Shown here: positions 7,625 through 17,228 of the stretch, in pieces
How positions within the stretch are numbered: the stretch's first letter is position 1
Layout of the letters: each line of letters opens with the position of its first letter
From: UBA7067 sp051880615
Lineage (GTDB): Bacteria; Bacillota; Clostridia; Oscillospirales; Acutalibacteraceae
DNA: 64,000 bases
Direction of reading: 5' to 3'
Assembly: GCA_051880615.1 (NCBI GenBank)
Contig: JBJEOH010000034.1
Coordinates: forward strand, 248,001 to 312,000
Notes under the pieces: generated by a model
Databases searched by the model: none
What the model was told of the DNA's origin: nothing
What the model saw: only the letters and a program-made list of their open reading frames with translations
Program-made: the position numbers and the translations under genes

Positions 7625-9022
7625 ATGAATCGTACAATTTCAAAAAAAATAATTGCGCTTTTTTTCGCAGCCATAACAATATTTGCTGTTTGCCTGCCGG
7701 TTCACGCGGCGGTTGAACGCCAGAGTGTTCACATTAACACACCCGGCATTAGTGTTGAAATTCCGGGTGACGCGGTGTATAACATCAAAGAGTCTGATAC
7801 CGGTGAGCTGTTGAACGCAAGAGATTCCGGCAATACCTATACACTGACACTTCAGGCTGAAAAATCAGGAGAGATTTTTACATACAAGGATTTGTCAAAG
7901 ACGGAAATAGAGCAGATTCAAAAGGACATTCAGTCGGAGCAGAATGCCGATAAGGTGACAACATACGAAACCTCTCAGGCGGTTTTCTTTGACTGCATAA
8001 ATAACACTGACAAGTATCTGCTCAGCACAACAGTTGTAAACGGATATGTATACAGCCTGAAGCTGGCGGTCGGCAAGCGTGAGCTGACAATTTCAGATCA
8101 CGGAATTTTCAACACAGCCGCAAGGAGCATTGTGTTTGACAGCGTTGAGAAAAAGCCTGTCGAGGTCAATGTTCTCGGCACGGTTGTAACGGTTATATGC
8201 ATTGTTATCGGCGTGATTTTTGTAGTTGCACTGATAGTCGTGCTGGCACGCGCTGTAAAGAAAAAAATGCACGAAAAGAAAAAGAAAGCAGTAAAGAAAA
8301 AGCTTCCGTCTGCGTCACAGCAGAGAAAGCCGGAGAGAGCTTTAAGGGCAGGCGTTGAAGCTGAGAGCAGTTTTTCAAAGCCGTCTGCTCCTGCTATTGA
8401 CGAGGACAAGCCGATAAGGAGTGTAAAAGCTGAAAGACCGCAGCCGATTAAGCCTAAAAAGAGAGATACAAGGACTGACAGCGCAGTTGAGAGCTTTTAT
8501 AATGAGATTGAAAACGACGGCTTGTTCGACGAGCAGGCAGCCGAGGAAATTCCCACTCAGGTTCAGCTTGACTTTATCGACAATCAGCCCGGCGATGAAA
8601 AATTTGAAAACAATCCGGTGAGAATGAGGGTTGACATTATAAAGCCTGTGTCTAACCGAGAGGACGCTGAGGACTCTGACCTTTATGAGCTGTCACGCAG
8701 CAACAACGAGGATTACGACGAGGCAATGTCTGAGGACGAATACCCCGAGGGGAACGGCTTTGGCGACCGCGTTAAGGGAATATTCGGCAAGAATCAGAAG
8801 GATAATATGGGTGACGGCGTACAGGCTGAACGCATAAAAACTCAGGGCAGCAGACCGCCGCAGCACCGCGAAAGACCGCAGAGAACCGAAGAGGACAGGC
8901 AGCGCGCGGCACAGCGCAGAGCGCAGCGTCAGGCAAGCCGACCGGAACACAAAAGCTCATACTCCGACAGCGAATTTGTAAAGAGCTTTGACAGCGACAG
9001 CTACTGGGACAAGTATAGGTAG
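7625..9022 (+). CDS. Secreted/anchored protein with one TM and a charged cytoplasmic tail, unknown function
   Basis: A 465-residue protein I do not recognise. An N-terminal signal peptide (cleavage likely after VHAA, about residue 29) leads into a beta-rich extracellular part (about 30-180). One strong TM helix spans about 183-208 and is followed by a Lys-rich stop-transfer patch. The remaining half is low-complexity and charged: acidic around 290-390, then Gln/Arg-rich (RQRAAQRRAQRQ). The layout suggests an extracytoplasmic sensor or a surface-stress protein with a disordered cytoplasmic tail. It lies between acpP and pyrC, with its own promoter. Confidence 0.7.
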   Translation: MNRTISKKIIALFFAAITIFAVCLPVHAAVERQSVHINTPGISVEIPGDAVYNIKESDTGELLNARDSGNTYTLTLQAEKSGEIFTYKDLSKTEIEQIQKDIQSEQNADKVTTYETSQAVFFDCINNTDKYLLSTTVVNGYVYSLKLAVGKRELTISDHGIFNTAARSIVFDSVEKKPVEVNVLGTVVTVICIVIGVIFVVALIVVLARAVKKKMHEKKKKAVKKKLPSASQQRKPERALRAGVEAESSFSKPSAPAIDEDKPIRSVKAERPQPIKPKKRDTRTDSAVESFYNEIENDGLFDEQAAEEIPTQVQLDFIDNQPGDEKFENNPVRMRVDIIKPVSNREDAEDSDLYELSRSNNEDYDEAMSEDEYPEGNGFGDRVKGIFGKNQKDNMGDGVQAERIKTQGSRPPQHRERPQRTEEDRQRAAQRRAQRQASRPEHKSSYSDSEFVKSFDSDSYWDKYR

Positions 9023-9075
9023 AGTTGAGAGTGGAGAGTTAAGAGTTGGTTGTCGCTCCTTTGCGGCTCTTTGAG
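9020..9075. repeat. Copy of composite palindromic intergenic element (E1)
   Basis: CACTCT-type heptamers (read on the minus strand) abut GGTTGTCGCTCC and a GCGGCTC arm. It shares the GGTTGTCGC core with the copies at 11440, 17229, 21861 and 62868. Confidence 0.5.
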
Positions 9076-9127
9076 TAAAAAATAATAAAACAGGAATCCG
9101 TGCCCGATTCGGCACTCAGGAGACAGT

Positions 9128-10393
9128 ATGGATATTACAATAAAAAATGTACGGATAATTGACCCTGCAAATGACACCGATAAAATCAGTGATTTATACA
9201 TTGCAGGCGGAAAAATAGCCGACTTGCCGTCAGATGACAGTATTGTGCTTGACGGCAGCGGACTTGTTGCAGCGCCGGGTCTTGTTGATATGCATGTTCA
9301 TCTGCGCGACCCCGGCTACACCGACAAGGAAGATATACTCACAGGCTGCTGTGCAGCGGCTGCAGGCGGCGTTACAAGCCTGCTTGCTATGCCAAACACC
9401 AACCCTGCTACGGACAGCCCCGAAACAGTTGAATACATCATAAAAAAAGCCGAAAAAGCGCCGGCAAGGGTGTATGTTGCGGCGAGCGTTACAAAGGGGC
9501 TCAAAAGCCTCGAAGCGTGTGATATTCCCGCACTTAAGTCGGCAGGAGCGATTGCTCTTACGGACGACGGCAGACCTGTTGAGAATACCGCCTTTATGGC
9601 GAAAGCTATGATTGAGGCTGAAAAAGAGAATATGGCGGTTGTTGCCCATTGTGAAGATTTGTACCTTGCAAAGGGCGGCAAGATAAACGAGGGCGAGATT
9701 TCAAGGCAGCTCGGTATCAAGGGTATTCCTGCGGCAGCCGAGGACTGCGGCACTGCAAGGGAAATTGCCCTTGCGGCGGCTTATGGTGTGCCGATTCATA
9801 TTTGCCATGTAAGCACAAAAACCTCGGTTGCACTGATAAGAGACGCAAAAAACAGGGGTGTTCGTGTAACGGCTGAAACCGCTCCGCATTACTTCTCAAT
9901 GGATGAAACCGAGCTTTTAAAGCGTGACGCAGATTACAGAATGAATCCGCCGCTGCGAACAGCACAGGATGTTGCGGCGATAAAAGAGGCTTTGAAAACA
10001 GGTGTGCTTGACGCAATCGCAACAGACCACGCTCCACATACCGTTGAGGATAAGGCGGACTTTGAAAAAGCGCCGAACGGCTCTATCGGTATGGAAACCT
10101 CTCTTGCGGCGGCTCTCACAAACCTTTACCATACAGGTGAGCTTAGCCTTAATGAGATAATAAGGCTTATGAGCCTCAAGCCTGCCGAAATACTGAATAT
10201 TCCTGCAGGAACACTGTCAGTCGGTGCAAATGCCGATGTGGTAATCTTCGACCCTAACGAGCAATGGACGGTTGATGTTGAAAAGCTGCACGGCAAATCA
10301 AGGAACTGTCCGTTCAAGGGCAGAACGCTTAACGGCAAGGTAAAGTACACAATACTCGGCGGCGAAATTGTATATAACGATAAGGAGAATTAA
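9128..10393 (+). CDS. pyrC: Dihydroorotase
   Basis: Zinc amidohydrolase that cyclises carbamoyl-aspartate to dihydroorotate in pyrimidine synthesis. 421 residues, the class I length. The metal-binding HxH is in DMHVHLRDPGYTDKED (His57, His59), further metal ligands are in VAHCED and HICHVST, and the catalytic Asp in ATDHAPH. Start ATG has CAGGAGA upstream; a small hairpin GTGCC/GGCAC (9097-9112) sits just before the Shine-Dalgarno. pyrF starts 1 base after its stop codon, so the two genes form one operon. Confidence 0.97.
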   Translation: MDITIKNVRIIDPANDTDKISDLYIAGGKIADLPSDDSIVLDGSGLVAAPGLVDMHVHLRDPGYTDKEDILTGCCAAAAGGVTSLLAMPNTNPATDSPETVEYIIKKAEKAPARVYVAASVTKGLKSLEACDIPALKSAGAIALTDDGRPVENTAFMAKAMIEAEKENMAVVAHCEDLYLAKGGKINEGEISRQLGIKGIPAAAEDCGTAREIALAAAYGVPIHICHVSTKTSVALIRDAKNRGVRVTAETAPHYFSMDETELLKRDADYRMNPPLRTAQDVAAIKEALKTGVLDAIATDHAPHTVEDKADFEKAPNGSIGMETSLAAALTNLYHTGELSLNEIIRLMSLKPAEILNIPAGTLSVGANADVVIFDPNEQWTVDVEKLHGKSRNCPFKGRTLNGKVKYTILGGEIVYNDKEN

Positions 10394-10394
10394 A

Positions 10395-11333
10395 ATGGCA
10401 TTTGACAGACTTATAAAGAAAATAGTTGAAAAGCAGAATCCGACCGTTGCAGGCTTAGACCCGAAGCTTGCGTACATTCCCGAATATATCAAGGCAGAGG
10501 CGTTTGAAAAATACGGGAAAACTCTTGAGGGCGCCGCAGAAGCGCTGTGGATATACAACAAGGGACTTATTGACGCACTGTGCGACATTGTGCCTGCTGT
10601 TAAGCCGCAGGCGGCGTATTATGAGATATACGGCTGGCAGGGCGTAAGAGCGCTTGAAAAAACAATCAAGTATGCTAAAGAAAAGGGAATGTTTGTTATA
10701 ACAGACGGCAAGCGCAACGACATTGGCACAACAATGGAGGCTTATGCAGCGGCTCATCTCGGAGTTACAGAGCTTGAGGGTGAACAGCTTGAGGCTTTCG
10801 GCGCAGATGCGCTCACAGTAAACGGATATTTAGGCTCAGACGGTATTATGCCTGTTGTAAATGTCGCTAAACAAGGCGATAAGGGTATGTTCGTGCTTGT
10901 AAAGACCTCTAACCCAAGCTCAGGCGAGCTTCAGAATTTAGAGCTTGAGGGCGGCGAAACAATCTACCTGCATATGGGCAAGCTCTGCGAAAAGTGGGGC
11001 GAGGAGCTGCCCGGCGAGTACGGCTATTCGGGTGTAGGCGCAGTTGTAGGCGCAACATATCCTCAGCAGCTCACAGAGCTGAGAGCAGAGCTGCCGCACA
11101 CATTCTTCCTTGTTCCGGGTTACGGCGCACAGGGCGGTACGGCAGACGATATAGCAGGCGCGTTTGACAGCAACGGTCTTGGCGCTATTGTAAATTCGTC
11201 AAGAGGTATTATGTGCGCATGGCAGAAAGAGGGCTGTGACGAGCGTGAATACGCTGAGGCGGCAAGGCGCGAGGCCCTTAAGATGAAGAAGCTTCTTACC
11301 GATGTTACAGGCGAGATAAAGCTGAATATATGA
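10395..11333 (+). CDS. pyrF: Orotidine 5'-phosphate decarboxylase (type 2 subfamily)
   Basis: Converts OMP to UMP, the last step of the pyrimidine pathway. 312 residues, the length of the longer PyrF subfamily. Substrate site AGLDPKL near the N-terminus, KPQAAYYE, and the catalytic DGKRNDIG are seen, with NSSRGI near the end. The start at 10395 is chosen for its AAGGAGA site inside the end of pyrC; the reading frame can be extended to 10368 but this would overlap pyrC more. Translationally coupled to pyrC. Confidence 0.96.
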   Translation: MAFDRLIKKIVEKQNPTVAGLDPKLAYIPEYIKAEAFEKYGKTLEGAAEALWIYNKGLIDALCDIVPAVKPQAAYYEIYGWQGVRALEKTIKYAKEKGMFVITDGKRNDIGTTMEAYAAAHLGVTELEGEQLEAFGADALTVNGYLGSDGIMPVVNVAKQGDKGMFVLVKTSNPSSGELQNLELEGGETIYLHMGKLCEKWGEELPGEYGYSGVGAVVGATYPQQLTELRAELPHTFFLVPGYGAQGGTADDIAGAFDSNGLGAIVNSSRGIMCAWQKEGCDEREYAEAARREALKMKKLLTDVTGEIKLNI

Positions 11334-11439
11334 GAGTGAAGAGTTATCCCTACAACATTGCTTCAGGTTTCGTGCTTAAGTTGATGACATTGCATCAAAT
11401 GGAAGGCTTAACCTCACAATGAGTATTTCTTAATTCAAA

Positions 11440-11537
11440 GAGCAGCGAAGCTGCGACAACCATAATGCGCCGTAAAGCGTACTTCATTAGCGAAGCGACT
11501 TCATTTTTCATTTCTTCATTGCGGAGCATAGCTCCGC
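11440..11537. repeat. Copy of composite palindromic intergenic element (E2)
   Basis: GCAGCGAAGCTGC palindrome, then GACAACCATAAT, a CATT-rich spacer and a terminal hairpin GCGGAGC/GCTCCGC. This is the same order of parts as at 17229 and 62868. Confidence 0.65.
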
Positions 11538-11551
11538 TTCAAACAAACAAC

Positions 11552-11582
11552 AAACCGCAGGGCTTTCGCTCTGCGGTTTTGT
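11552..11582. terminator. Terminator between pyrF and oadB
   Basis: AAACCGCAG/CTGCGGTTT stem with an 10-base loop between convergent genes; T4 follows on the plus strand and a GTTTGTTG tract on the minus strand. Confidence 0.75.
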
Positions 11583-11609
11583 GAGTTTATCAAACTTTTA
11601 ATTTGTGCC

Positions 11610-12851
11610 TTACTTAAGAACACTGATAAGCACGCCGGCTGCAACTGCCGAACCGATAACGCCGGCAACATTCGGACCCATTGCGTGCATAAGCAGGAAG
11701 TTGCCCGGGTTTTCCTTTTGTCCAACCTTCTGTGCAACACGGGCAGCCATCGGAACGGCCGAAACACCTGCCGAGCCAATAAGCGGATTAACCTTGCCGC
11801 CTGTGAAGAGATACATAAGCTTGCCGAACAGAACGCCGCAGGCTGTACCAACGCAGAACGCTGCAAGACCGAGTGCGATAATCTTTAAGGTATCTGGGCT
11901 TAAGAATACCTGGCCTGTTGCGGTTGCGCCGACAGTAACACCGAGGAAAATTGTGATAATGTTCATCAGCTCGTTCTGTGCCGCCTTGCAGATTCTGTCA
12001 ACAACGCCGCTTTCCTTGAACAGATTGCCAAGCATAAGCATACCAACAAGCGGTGCTGCGTCAGGCAGGAAGATTGCTATAAGTATAACAACGATTACGG
12101 GGAACATAATCTTTTCAAGCTTTGATACTGGACGAAGCTGCTCCATAACAACAGAACGCTCTTTCTTTGTTGTCAGAGCTTTCATAATAGGCGGCTGAAT
12201 AATCGGTACAAGCGCCATATATGAGTACGCCGCGACTGCAATCGGGCCTAAAAGCTCAGGCTTGAGGATTGATGTAACATAAATAGCTGTCGGGCCGTCA
12301 GCACCGCCGATGATGCCGATTGAGCCGGCTGCCTTCGGGTCAAAGCCAAGAAAAATTGCGCCTACAAAGGTGATAAAGATACCAATCTGTGCCGCAGCAC
12401 CGAGGATAAAGCTCTTCGGGTTTGCAATAAGCGGACCAAAGTCTGTCATAGCGCCTATGCCGAGGAAGATAAGCGGCGGATAAATGCCGAGCTTAACGCC
12501 CTGATACAGATAATAGAAAAGACCGCCGTTTGTCGGTACATTGTAGTAATCAACGCCCTGTATTGTCGTAACGGCGTATTTTGCCGCTTCTCCGCCGTGC
12601 TGCGCCATATATTCGGTCACAGGCACCATATCGGTAGACGGAGCCGCCATAATAGCCGGATAAAGATTTACAAGAAGCATACCGAACGCTATCGGCAAAA
12701 GCAGTAGCGGTTCGTATTGCTTTTTAATAGCTAAGTACAAAAGCACTATTGAAATGGCTATCATTACATAGTTCTGCCACGGAAGCGAGCAAAGACCGCT
12801 GCTCTGAAACAGGCTAACAACAGCGTCTAAAAAACCTTGAAGAATTTCCAT
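11610..12851 (-). CDS. oadB: Sodium-pumping decarboxylase beta subunit (OadB family)
   Basis: A 413-residue polytopic membrane protein of the oxaloacetate/methylmalonyl-CoA/glutaconyl-CoA decarboxylase beta family, which couples decarboxylation of carboxybiotin to Na+ export. The Na+ site motif IIGGADGPTAIYV (near the middle) and the C-terminal MHAMGPNVAGVIGSAVAAG are diagnostic. Several hydrophobic segments run throughout. It follows the small OadG-like subunit by 28 bases on the same strand. No carboxyltransferase alpha subunit or biotin carrier is in the window, so the substrate cannot be named; oadB is used as the family symbol. Confidence 0.92.
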   Translation of the reverse strand: MEILQGFLDAVVSLFQSSGLCSLPWQNYVMIAISIVLLYLAIKKQYEPLLLLPIAFGMLLVNLYPAIMAAPSTDMVPVTEYMAQHGGEAAKYAVTTIQGVDYYNVPTNGGLFYYLYQGVKLGIYPPLIFLGIGAMTDFGPLIANPKSFILGAAAQIGIFITFVGAIFLGFDPKAAGSIGIIGGADGPTAIYVTSILKPELLGPIAVAAYSYMALVPIIQPPIMKALTTKKERSVVMEQLRPVSKLEKIMFPVIVVILIAIFLPDAAPLVGMLMLGNLFKESGVVDRICKAAQNELMNIITIFLGVTVGATATGQVFLSPDTLKIIALGLAAFCVGTACGVLFGKLMYLFTGGKVNPLIGSAGVSAVPMAARVAQKVGQKENPGNFLLMHAMGPNVAGVIGSAVAAGVLISVLK

Positions 12852-12879
12852 CAGTCAACATCCTTTCCCTTGAATCTCG

Positions 12880-13290
12880 TTAAAACGGTCTTGTGTTTTC
12901 AAAAACACCTGCCATACCCCAAGCAGGACGGGAATTAGGAGTTTGGCTCTTCTTGATGCTTGTTATTCTTGCGCCGCCTGTGCCGTATGTAGAATCAACA
13001 GCCGCCGCAATAACCGCGACAATCTCAGGGCTGATACCCTGAGCAGCCGGTGCCGGTGCGCTCTTTATAGGCGCGGCTGGGCTTGTCTTTTCGCTTTGCT
13101 GCGCTCTTTCATGTTCAAGAGCCTTTTTCTTTTCTGCTGCCTTTCGTGCCTTTCTGTCCTGCGACGCGTTAAGCGCCTTTGTAACGATTGTTCCGTAGAT
13201 TTTGATAATCATAATAAGTACAATCAAAACCGCAAAAACAACGACAAAGCCGGTGATGAGGATAGTAAGACACAGGTTAAGATTTTCCAT
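12880..13290 (-). CDS. OadG-like small subunit of a sodium-pumping decarboxylase
   Basis: A 136-residue protein with one N-terminal TM helix (about 8-32) and a charged coiled segment, then a Pro/Ala-rich linker like those of biotin carriers. The C-terminal module EIVAVIAAAV...RPAWGMAG...NTRPF is typical of gamma/delta subunits of Clostridia glutaconyl/methylmalonyl-CoA decarboxylases. It anchors the complex. First gene of the pair with oadB. Confidence 0.82.
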   Translation of the reverse strand: MENLNLCLTILITGFVVVFAVLIVLIMIIKIYGTIVTKALNASQDRKARKAAEKKKALEHERAQQSEKTSPAAPIKSAPAPAAQGISPEIVAVIAAAVDSTYGTGGARITSIKKSQTPNSRPAWGMAGVFENTRPF

Positions 13291-13350
13291 TGTAAGTCCC
13301 CCTGTATTCTCAGCGGAAATAAAAATTACCGCATTGTAATTTACCTACTC

Positions 13351-13379
13351 ATTATAACCTACAAGCAGCTTTATTTCAA
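13351..13379 (-). promoter_or_regulatory. Promoter of the oadG-oadB operon
   Basis: On the minus strand: TTGAAA, 17 bases, TATAAT, ending about 60 bases before the oadG start. The rest of the 388-base gap 13291-13678 is AT-rich; apart from a TATAAT at 13642-13647 and a small TGCCT/AGGCA hairpin near 13568 I see nothing in it. Confidence 0.65.
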
Positions 13380-13678
13380 CAAATTAAGAGCCGTTTTATC
13401 TTAGGTTTAAAAAAGTTTGTGAAAATCCCCAAAATTAATTTACCTTTTAAGAATAATTGATACATCTTTTTGACAGGCGGTTTTGTTAGTATTACCGTCA
13501 CAAAAAATTAACATAAAATATAACACTAAATTACTGGTATTTTATGGTCTCGGGTGGTACAATATGTGCCTAAGGGAGGCAATACTTGATTTTGCTTTTA
13601 TAAGGGTGTAGTATTTTACGCCGTTACACACGGGAAGAGGGTATAATGAAAATCACGAAAAGGGGCGATTGTTGAATT

Positions 13679-16600
13679 ATGCTTCAGATTAAGAATATAC
13701 GCAAGGAATATAAAACCGGCAATTTAGTGCAGAATGCTCTTGACGATGTGAGCCTGAATCTGCGCGATAATGAGTTTGTGGCAATTCTTGGTCCGAGCGG
13801 CTCAGGCAAGACCACGCTGCTCAACATTATCGGCGGACTTGACCGCTATGACAGCGGCGAGCTGATTATTAACGGTATTTCTACAAAAAAGTATAAGGAC
13901 AGGGACTGGGATTCCTACCGCAACCATACTATCGGCTTTGTCTTTCAGAGCTATAATCTGATTCCGCATCAGTCGGTGCTTGCAAATGTTGAGCTTGCTC
14001 TGACAATATCGGGAATATCAAGAGCCGAGCGCAGAAAACGCGCCGCACAGGCGTTGGAGCAGGTAGGTCTTGGCGATCAGCTGCACAAAAAGCCCAGCCA
14101 GATGTCGGGCGGTCAGATGCAGAGAGTCGCGATTGCCAGAGCACTTGTCAATAATCCCGATATTCTTCTTGCCGATGAACCTACAGGCGCACTTGACAGC
14201 GAAACAAGCGTTGCGGTTATGGAGCTGCTTAAAGAGGTGGCTAAGGATCGCCTTGTTGTTATGGTAACGCATAATCCTGAGCTTGCCGATGAATACGCAA
14301 CAAGAATTGTTAAGCTTCAGGACGGAAAAATTCGCTCCGATTCAGATCCGTTTGAGGTTGATGAGGAAGCGCTTGAGGAGCCTCAGCACAAGAATATGGG
14401 CAAATCGTCTATGTCGTTCCTGACGGCGCTGTCCTTAAGCTTTAACAATCTGCGTACAAAAAAGGCGCGCACGCTGCTAACTTCCTTTGCAGGCTCTATC
14501 GGCATAATCGGAATCGCGCTGATTCTTGCGCTGTCAAACGGTGTGGATCTATACATAAAATCCATTGAGGAGGACACGCTCTCGGAGTATCCCATAAAAA
14601 TTCAGAGTACGGGAATTGATATTACCTCAATGATGCTCGGCGTTTCAGGCAACACGGTAAAGGGCGGCGAGGGCGAAATAGGAGTTAACCGAATGGTGAC
14701 GAGTATGTTCTCAAAGATGAACTCCAACGATTTGCAGTCCTTGAAGCTTTTCCTTGAAAGCAAGGACAGCAGCCTTGATGAATTTACTCACGCAATTGAG
14801 TACAGCTACAATGTATCACCTCAAATTTTCAGACAGGACAAGGACTCGATCAAGCAGGTTAACCCCGATAAAACCCTTTCTGCACTCGGCGTTGGCTCAG
14901 GCGCAGGAGCGAACAGTATGATGTCTATGATGATGAGCACCGATGTGTTCCACGAGCTGCCCGAAAACGAGGAGCTGTATCGGAAGCAGTATGAGGTTAA
15001 GGCAGGACACTGGCCTGAAAAATACAACGAGTGTGTTCTTGTTTTATCCTCGGGAGGAAATATAAGCGACTTCACAATGTATGCGCTGGGACTGCGTGAC
15101 AGTGTGGAGCTTGACGATATGATAAAGCAGTTTATCGCTGAGGAGGAAATTAAGGAGCCTGACGATATTGAGCCGTTTTCATATGATGAAATACTCGGCA
15201 GGGAATTCAAGCTTGTAAACGGCACTGATTATTACCAGTATGACAAGGAATACGAGGTCTGGAAGGACAGGTCAGGCGATAAGGAATATATGAAAAAGCT
15301 TGTCGCAAACGGCGAGAATATAACGATTGTCGGCATTGTTCAGCCCGCGGCGGGAACTACTGCGGCTATGCTGCGTGCAGGCGTCGGTTATCCTGCGTCG
15401 CTGACAAAGCAGGTTATTGAGCAGGCATCAAAAAGCGAAATTGTAAAGCAGCAGCTTAAGCATCCGGGAATCAATGTGTTTACCGGCGATTCCTTCGGCG
15501 CAGAAAGCAGCGGAGATAAATTTAAGCTGGACTCCCTGTTCAAGATTAACACAGACGAGCTTAAAAAGGCGTTCAGCTTTAACGGCGACACAAGTATTGA
15601 TATGTCGAAGCTCATAAGCTTTAACAACGATATGCCGAATATGTCGGGTATGCTCGATTTGAGCGGAATAGAGCTTGAAATGCCGGAGCTTTCGGGCTTG
15701 AATCTGGGCGATATTATGAGCGACTTTGATGTGACGATTTCAAAGGAGGATATGTCTGCCCTGTTTACCGAGCTTATGAACGGCTACAAGGATTATGTGG
15801 AAAAGAATCCGCAGGCGGATATGTCCGGTCTTGGCGAAAGCTTTATGAAGTATCTTACATCAGAGCAGGGCAGACAGCGAATCCTTATGAATCTCAAGAC
15901 TATTGTTCAGAGCAGCTGTGATATGGTAATCGGTCCGGAGCAGATGGAGAAGATGGTCGGCAATATTATGGCTGGATATCAGGAATACGCGGAGGCAAAC
16001 AACCTTACCGACCCCGACAAATTCAATGAATATCTGTTTATGTATCTGAAAACAGACGATGCACGCAGCCGTCTTACCGAAAATGCTGAGAATCTGAAGC
16101 AGCAGCTTGACGCGGCTATTGATTTGTTCCCGGATCAGTTAATGACACTGGCGCAGGACTTGATGCTCGGTTACAGCGAATATGCAGATGCAAACTCACT
16201 GCCTAACCCGAGCAGAATGGGAGAATATTTTGCCGATTATCTTAAGACGCCTGAGGCGCAAAAGGTGATAAACGAGGGTATTGCAAAAATAGCAGGCTCA
16301 TCGGAGCTTGAAAAGCAAATCGGCTCGGCACTCGAAAAGTATATGTCGGGTACAATGAGCTCAATTACCGGCGCAATTTCGCAGGCTTTGCAGGGTCAGA
16401 TTTCATCAATTATGCAGCAGATGGCAGGACAGATGAGCGGAAATATGCAGAGCGCAATGCAGCAGGCGATGGCAAGCAAGGGCGCTCAGATGAGCAACGG
16501 ACTGAGCATTGACCCGGACGCATTTTCAAAGGCAATTCAGACGAATATGAGCGAGGAGGAGCTTGCCGGACTGTTTAAGTCGCTGATGTCGTCTGAGGAT

Positions 16601-17227
16601 TCTTCTTATGAGGGAAATATGAAAAAGTTCGGCTACGCCGAACTTGACAATCCGAGCGGAATTTCAATTTATCCTGTTGACTTTGAAAGCAAGGAGAAAA
16701 TTATTGAAGCGCTCGACGGCTACAACAGTCATATGGAGGAAATCGGCGAGGACGAAAAGGTTATTACCTACACCGATATGGTTGGTACGCTTATGTCCTC
16801 TATAACTCAGATTTTAGATATCATCAGCTATGTGCTTGTAGCCTTTATTTCAATTTCACTCGTTGTATCCTCGATTATGATAGGTGTTATTACATATATC
16901 AGTGTGCTTGAGCGCAAAAAGGAAATCGGTATCCTCAGGGCGATTGGCGCGTCAAAGAGGAATGTTTCGCAGGTGTTCAATGCCGAAACATTTATTATCG
17001 GGCTGTGTTCAGGCTTGCTTGGTGTAGGAATATCCTTAGTGCTGGTGGTTGTAGCCAATGCGATTATCCACGCCTTGTCGGGAATGTCGAACCTGAACGC
17101 TTCTCTGCCGATTGTAAGCGCTGCTGTGCTTGTTTTGCTCAGTGTGGTTCTTACCCTTATCGGCGGTCTTATACCGTCGCGAAAGGCGGCTAAGAACGAC
17201 CCAGTAACGGCACTGAGAACGGAGTGA
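13679..17227 (+). CDS. MacB/FtsX-type ABC protein, ATPase fused to permease with a very large extracytoplasmic domain
   Basis: A 1182-residue fusion. Residues 1-230 are an ABC ATPase of the LolD/MacB class: Walker A GPSGSGKTT, signature MSGGQMQRVAIARAL, Walker B DILLADEPTGALD. TM1 is about 264-290. An extracytoplasmic region of some 740 residues follows, then three TM helices (about 1040-1070, 1103-1131, 1143-1170) with the FtsX motif ERKKEIGILRAIGASK. The usual MacB periplasmic domain is far smaller. Within it, three copies of a 64-65 residue repeat begin near Gly702, Gly766 and Gly831 (GYKDY, GYQEY, GYSEY). Family members move lipoproteins, peptides or antibiotics mechanically rather than by a pore. 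No partner HlyD-like protein or two-component system is adjacent. Weak Shine-Dalgarno (GGGGCGAT). Confidence 0.9.
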   Translation: MLQIKNIRKEYKTGNLVQNALDDVSLNLRDNEFVAILGPSGSGKTTLLNIIGGLDRYDSGELIINGISTKKYKDRDWDSYRNHTIGFVFQSYNLIPHQSVLANVELALTISGISRAERRKRAAQALEQVGLGDQLHKKPSQMSGGQMQRVAIARALVNNPDILLADEPTGALDSETSVAVMELLKEVAKDRLVVMVTHNPELADEYATRIVKLQDGKIRSDSDPFEVDEEALEEPQHKNMGKSSMSFLTALSLSFNNLRTKKARTLLTSFAGSIGIIGIALILALSNGVDLYIKSIEEDTLSEYPIKIQSTGIDITSMMLGVSGNTVKGGEGEIGVNRMVTSMFSKMNSNDLQSLKLFLESKDSSLDEFTHAIEYSYNVSPQIFRQDKDSIKQVNPDKTLSALGVGSGAGANSMMSMMMSTDVFHELPENEELYRKQYEVKAGHWPEKYNECVLVLSSGGNISDFTMYALGLRDSVELDDMIKQFIAEEEIKEPDDIEPFSYDEILGREFKLVNGTDYYQYDKEYEVWKDRSGDKEYMKKLVANGENITIVGIVQPAAGTTAAMLRAGVGYPASLTKQVIEQASKSEIVKQQLKHPGINVFTGDSFGAESSGDKFKLDSLFKINTDELKKAFSFNGDTSIDMSKLISFNNDMPNMSGMLDLSGIELEMPELSGLNLGDIMSDFDVTISKEDMSALFTELMNGYKDYVEKNPQADMSGLGESFMKYLTSEQGRQRILMNLKTIVQSSCDMVIGPEQMEKMVGNIMAGYQEYAEANNLTDPDKFNEYLFMYLKTDDARSRLTENAENLKQQLDAAIDLFPDQLMTLAQDLMLGYSEYADANSLPNPSRMGEYFADYLKTPEAQKVINEGIAKIAGSSELEKQIGSALEKYMSGTMSSITGAISQALQGQISSIMQQMAGQMSGNMQSAMQQAMASKGAQMSNGLSIDPDAFSKAIQTNMSEEELAGLFKSLMSSEDSSYEGNMKKFGYAELDNPSGISIYPVDFESKEKIIEALDGYNSHMEEIGEDEKVITYTDMVGTLMSSITQILDIISYVLVAFISISLVVSSIMIGVITYISVLERKKEIGILRAIGASKRNVSQVFNAETFIIGLCSGLLGVGISLVLVVVANAIIHALSGMSNLNASLPIVSAAVLVLLSVVLTLIGGLIPSRKAAKNDPVTALRTE

Positions 17228-17228
17228 T

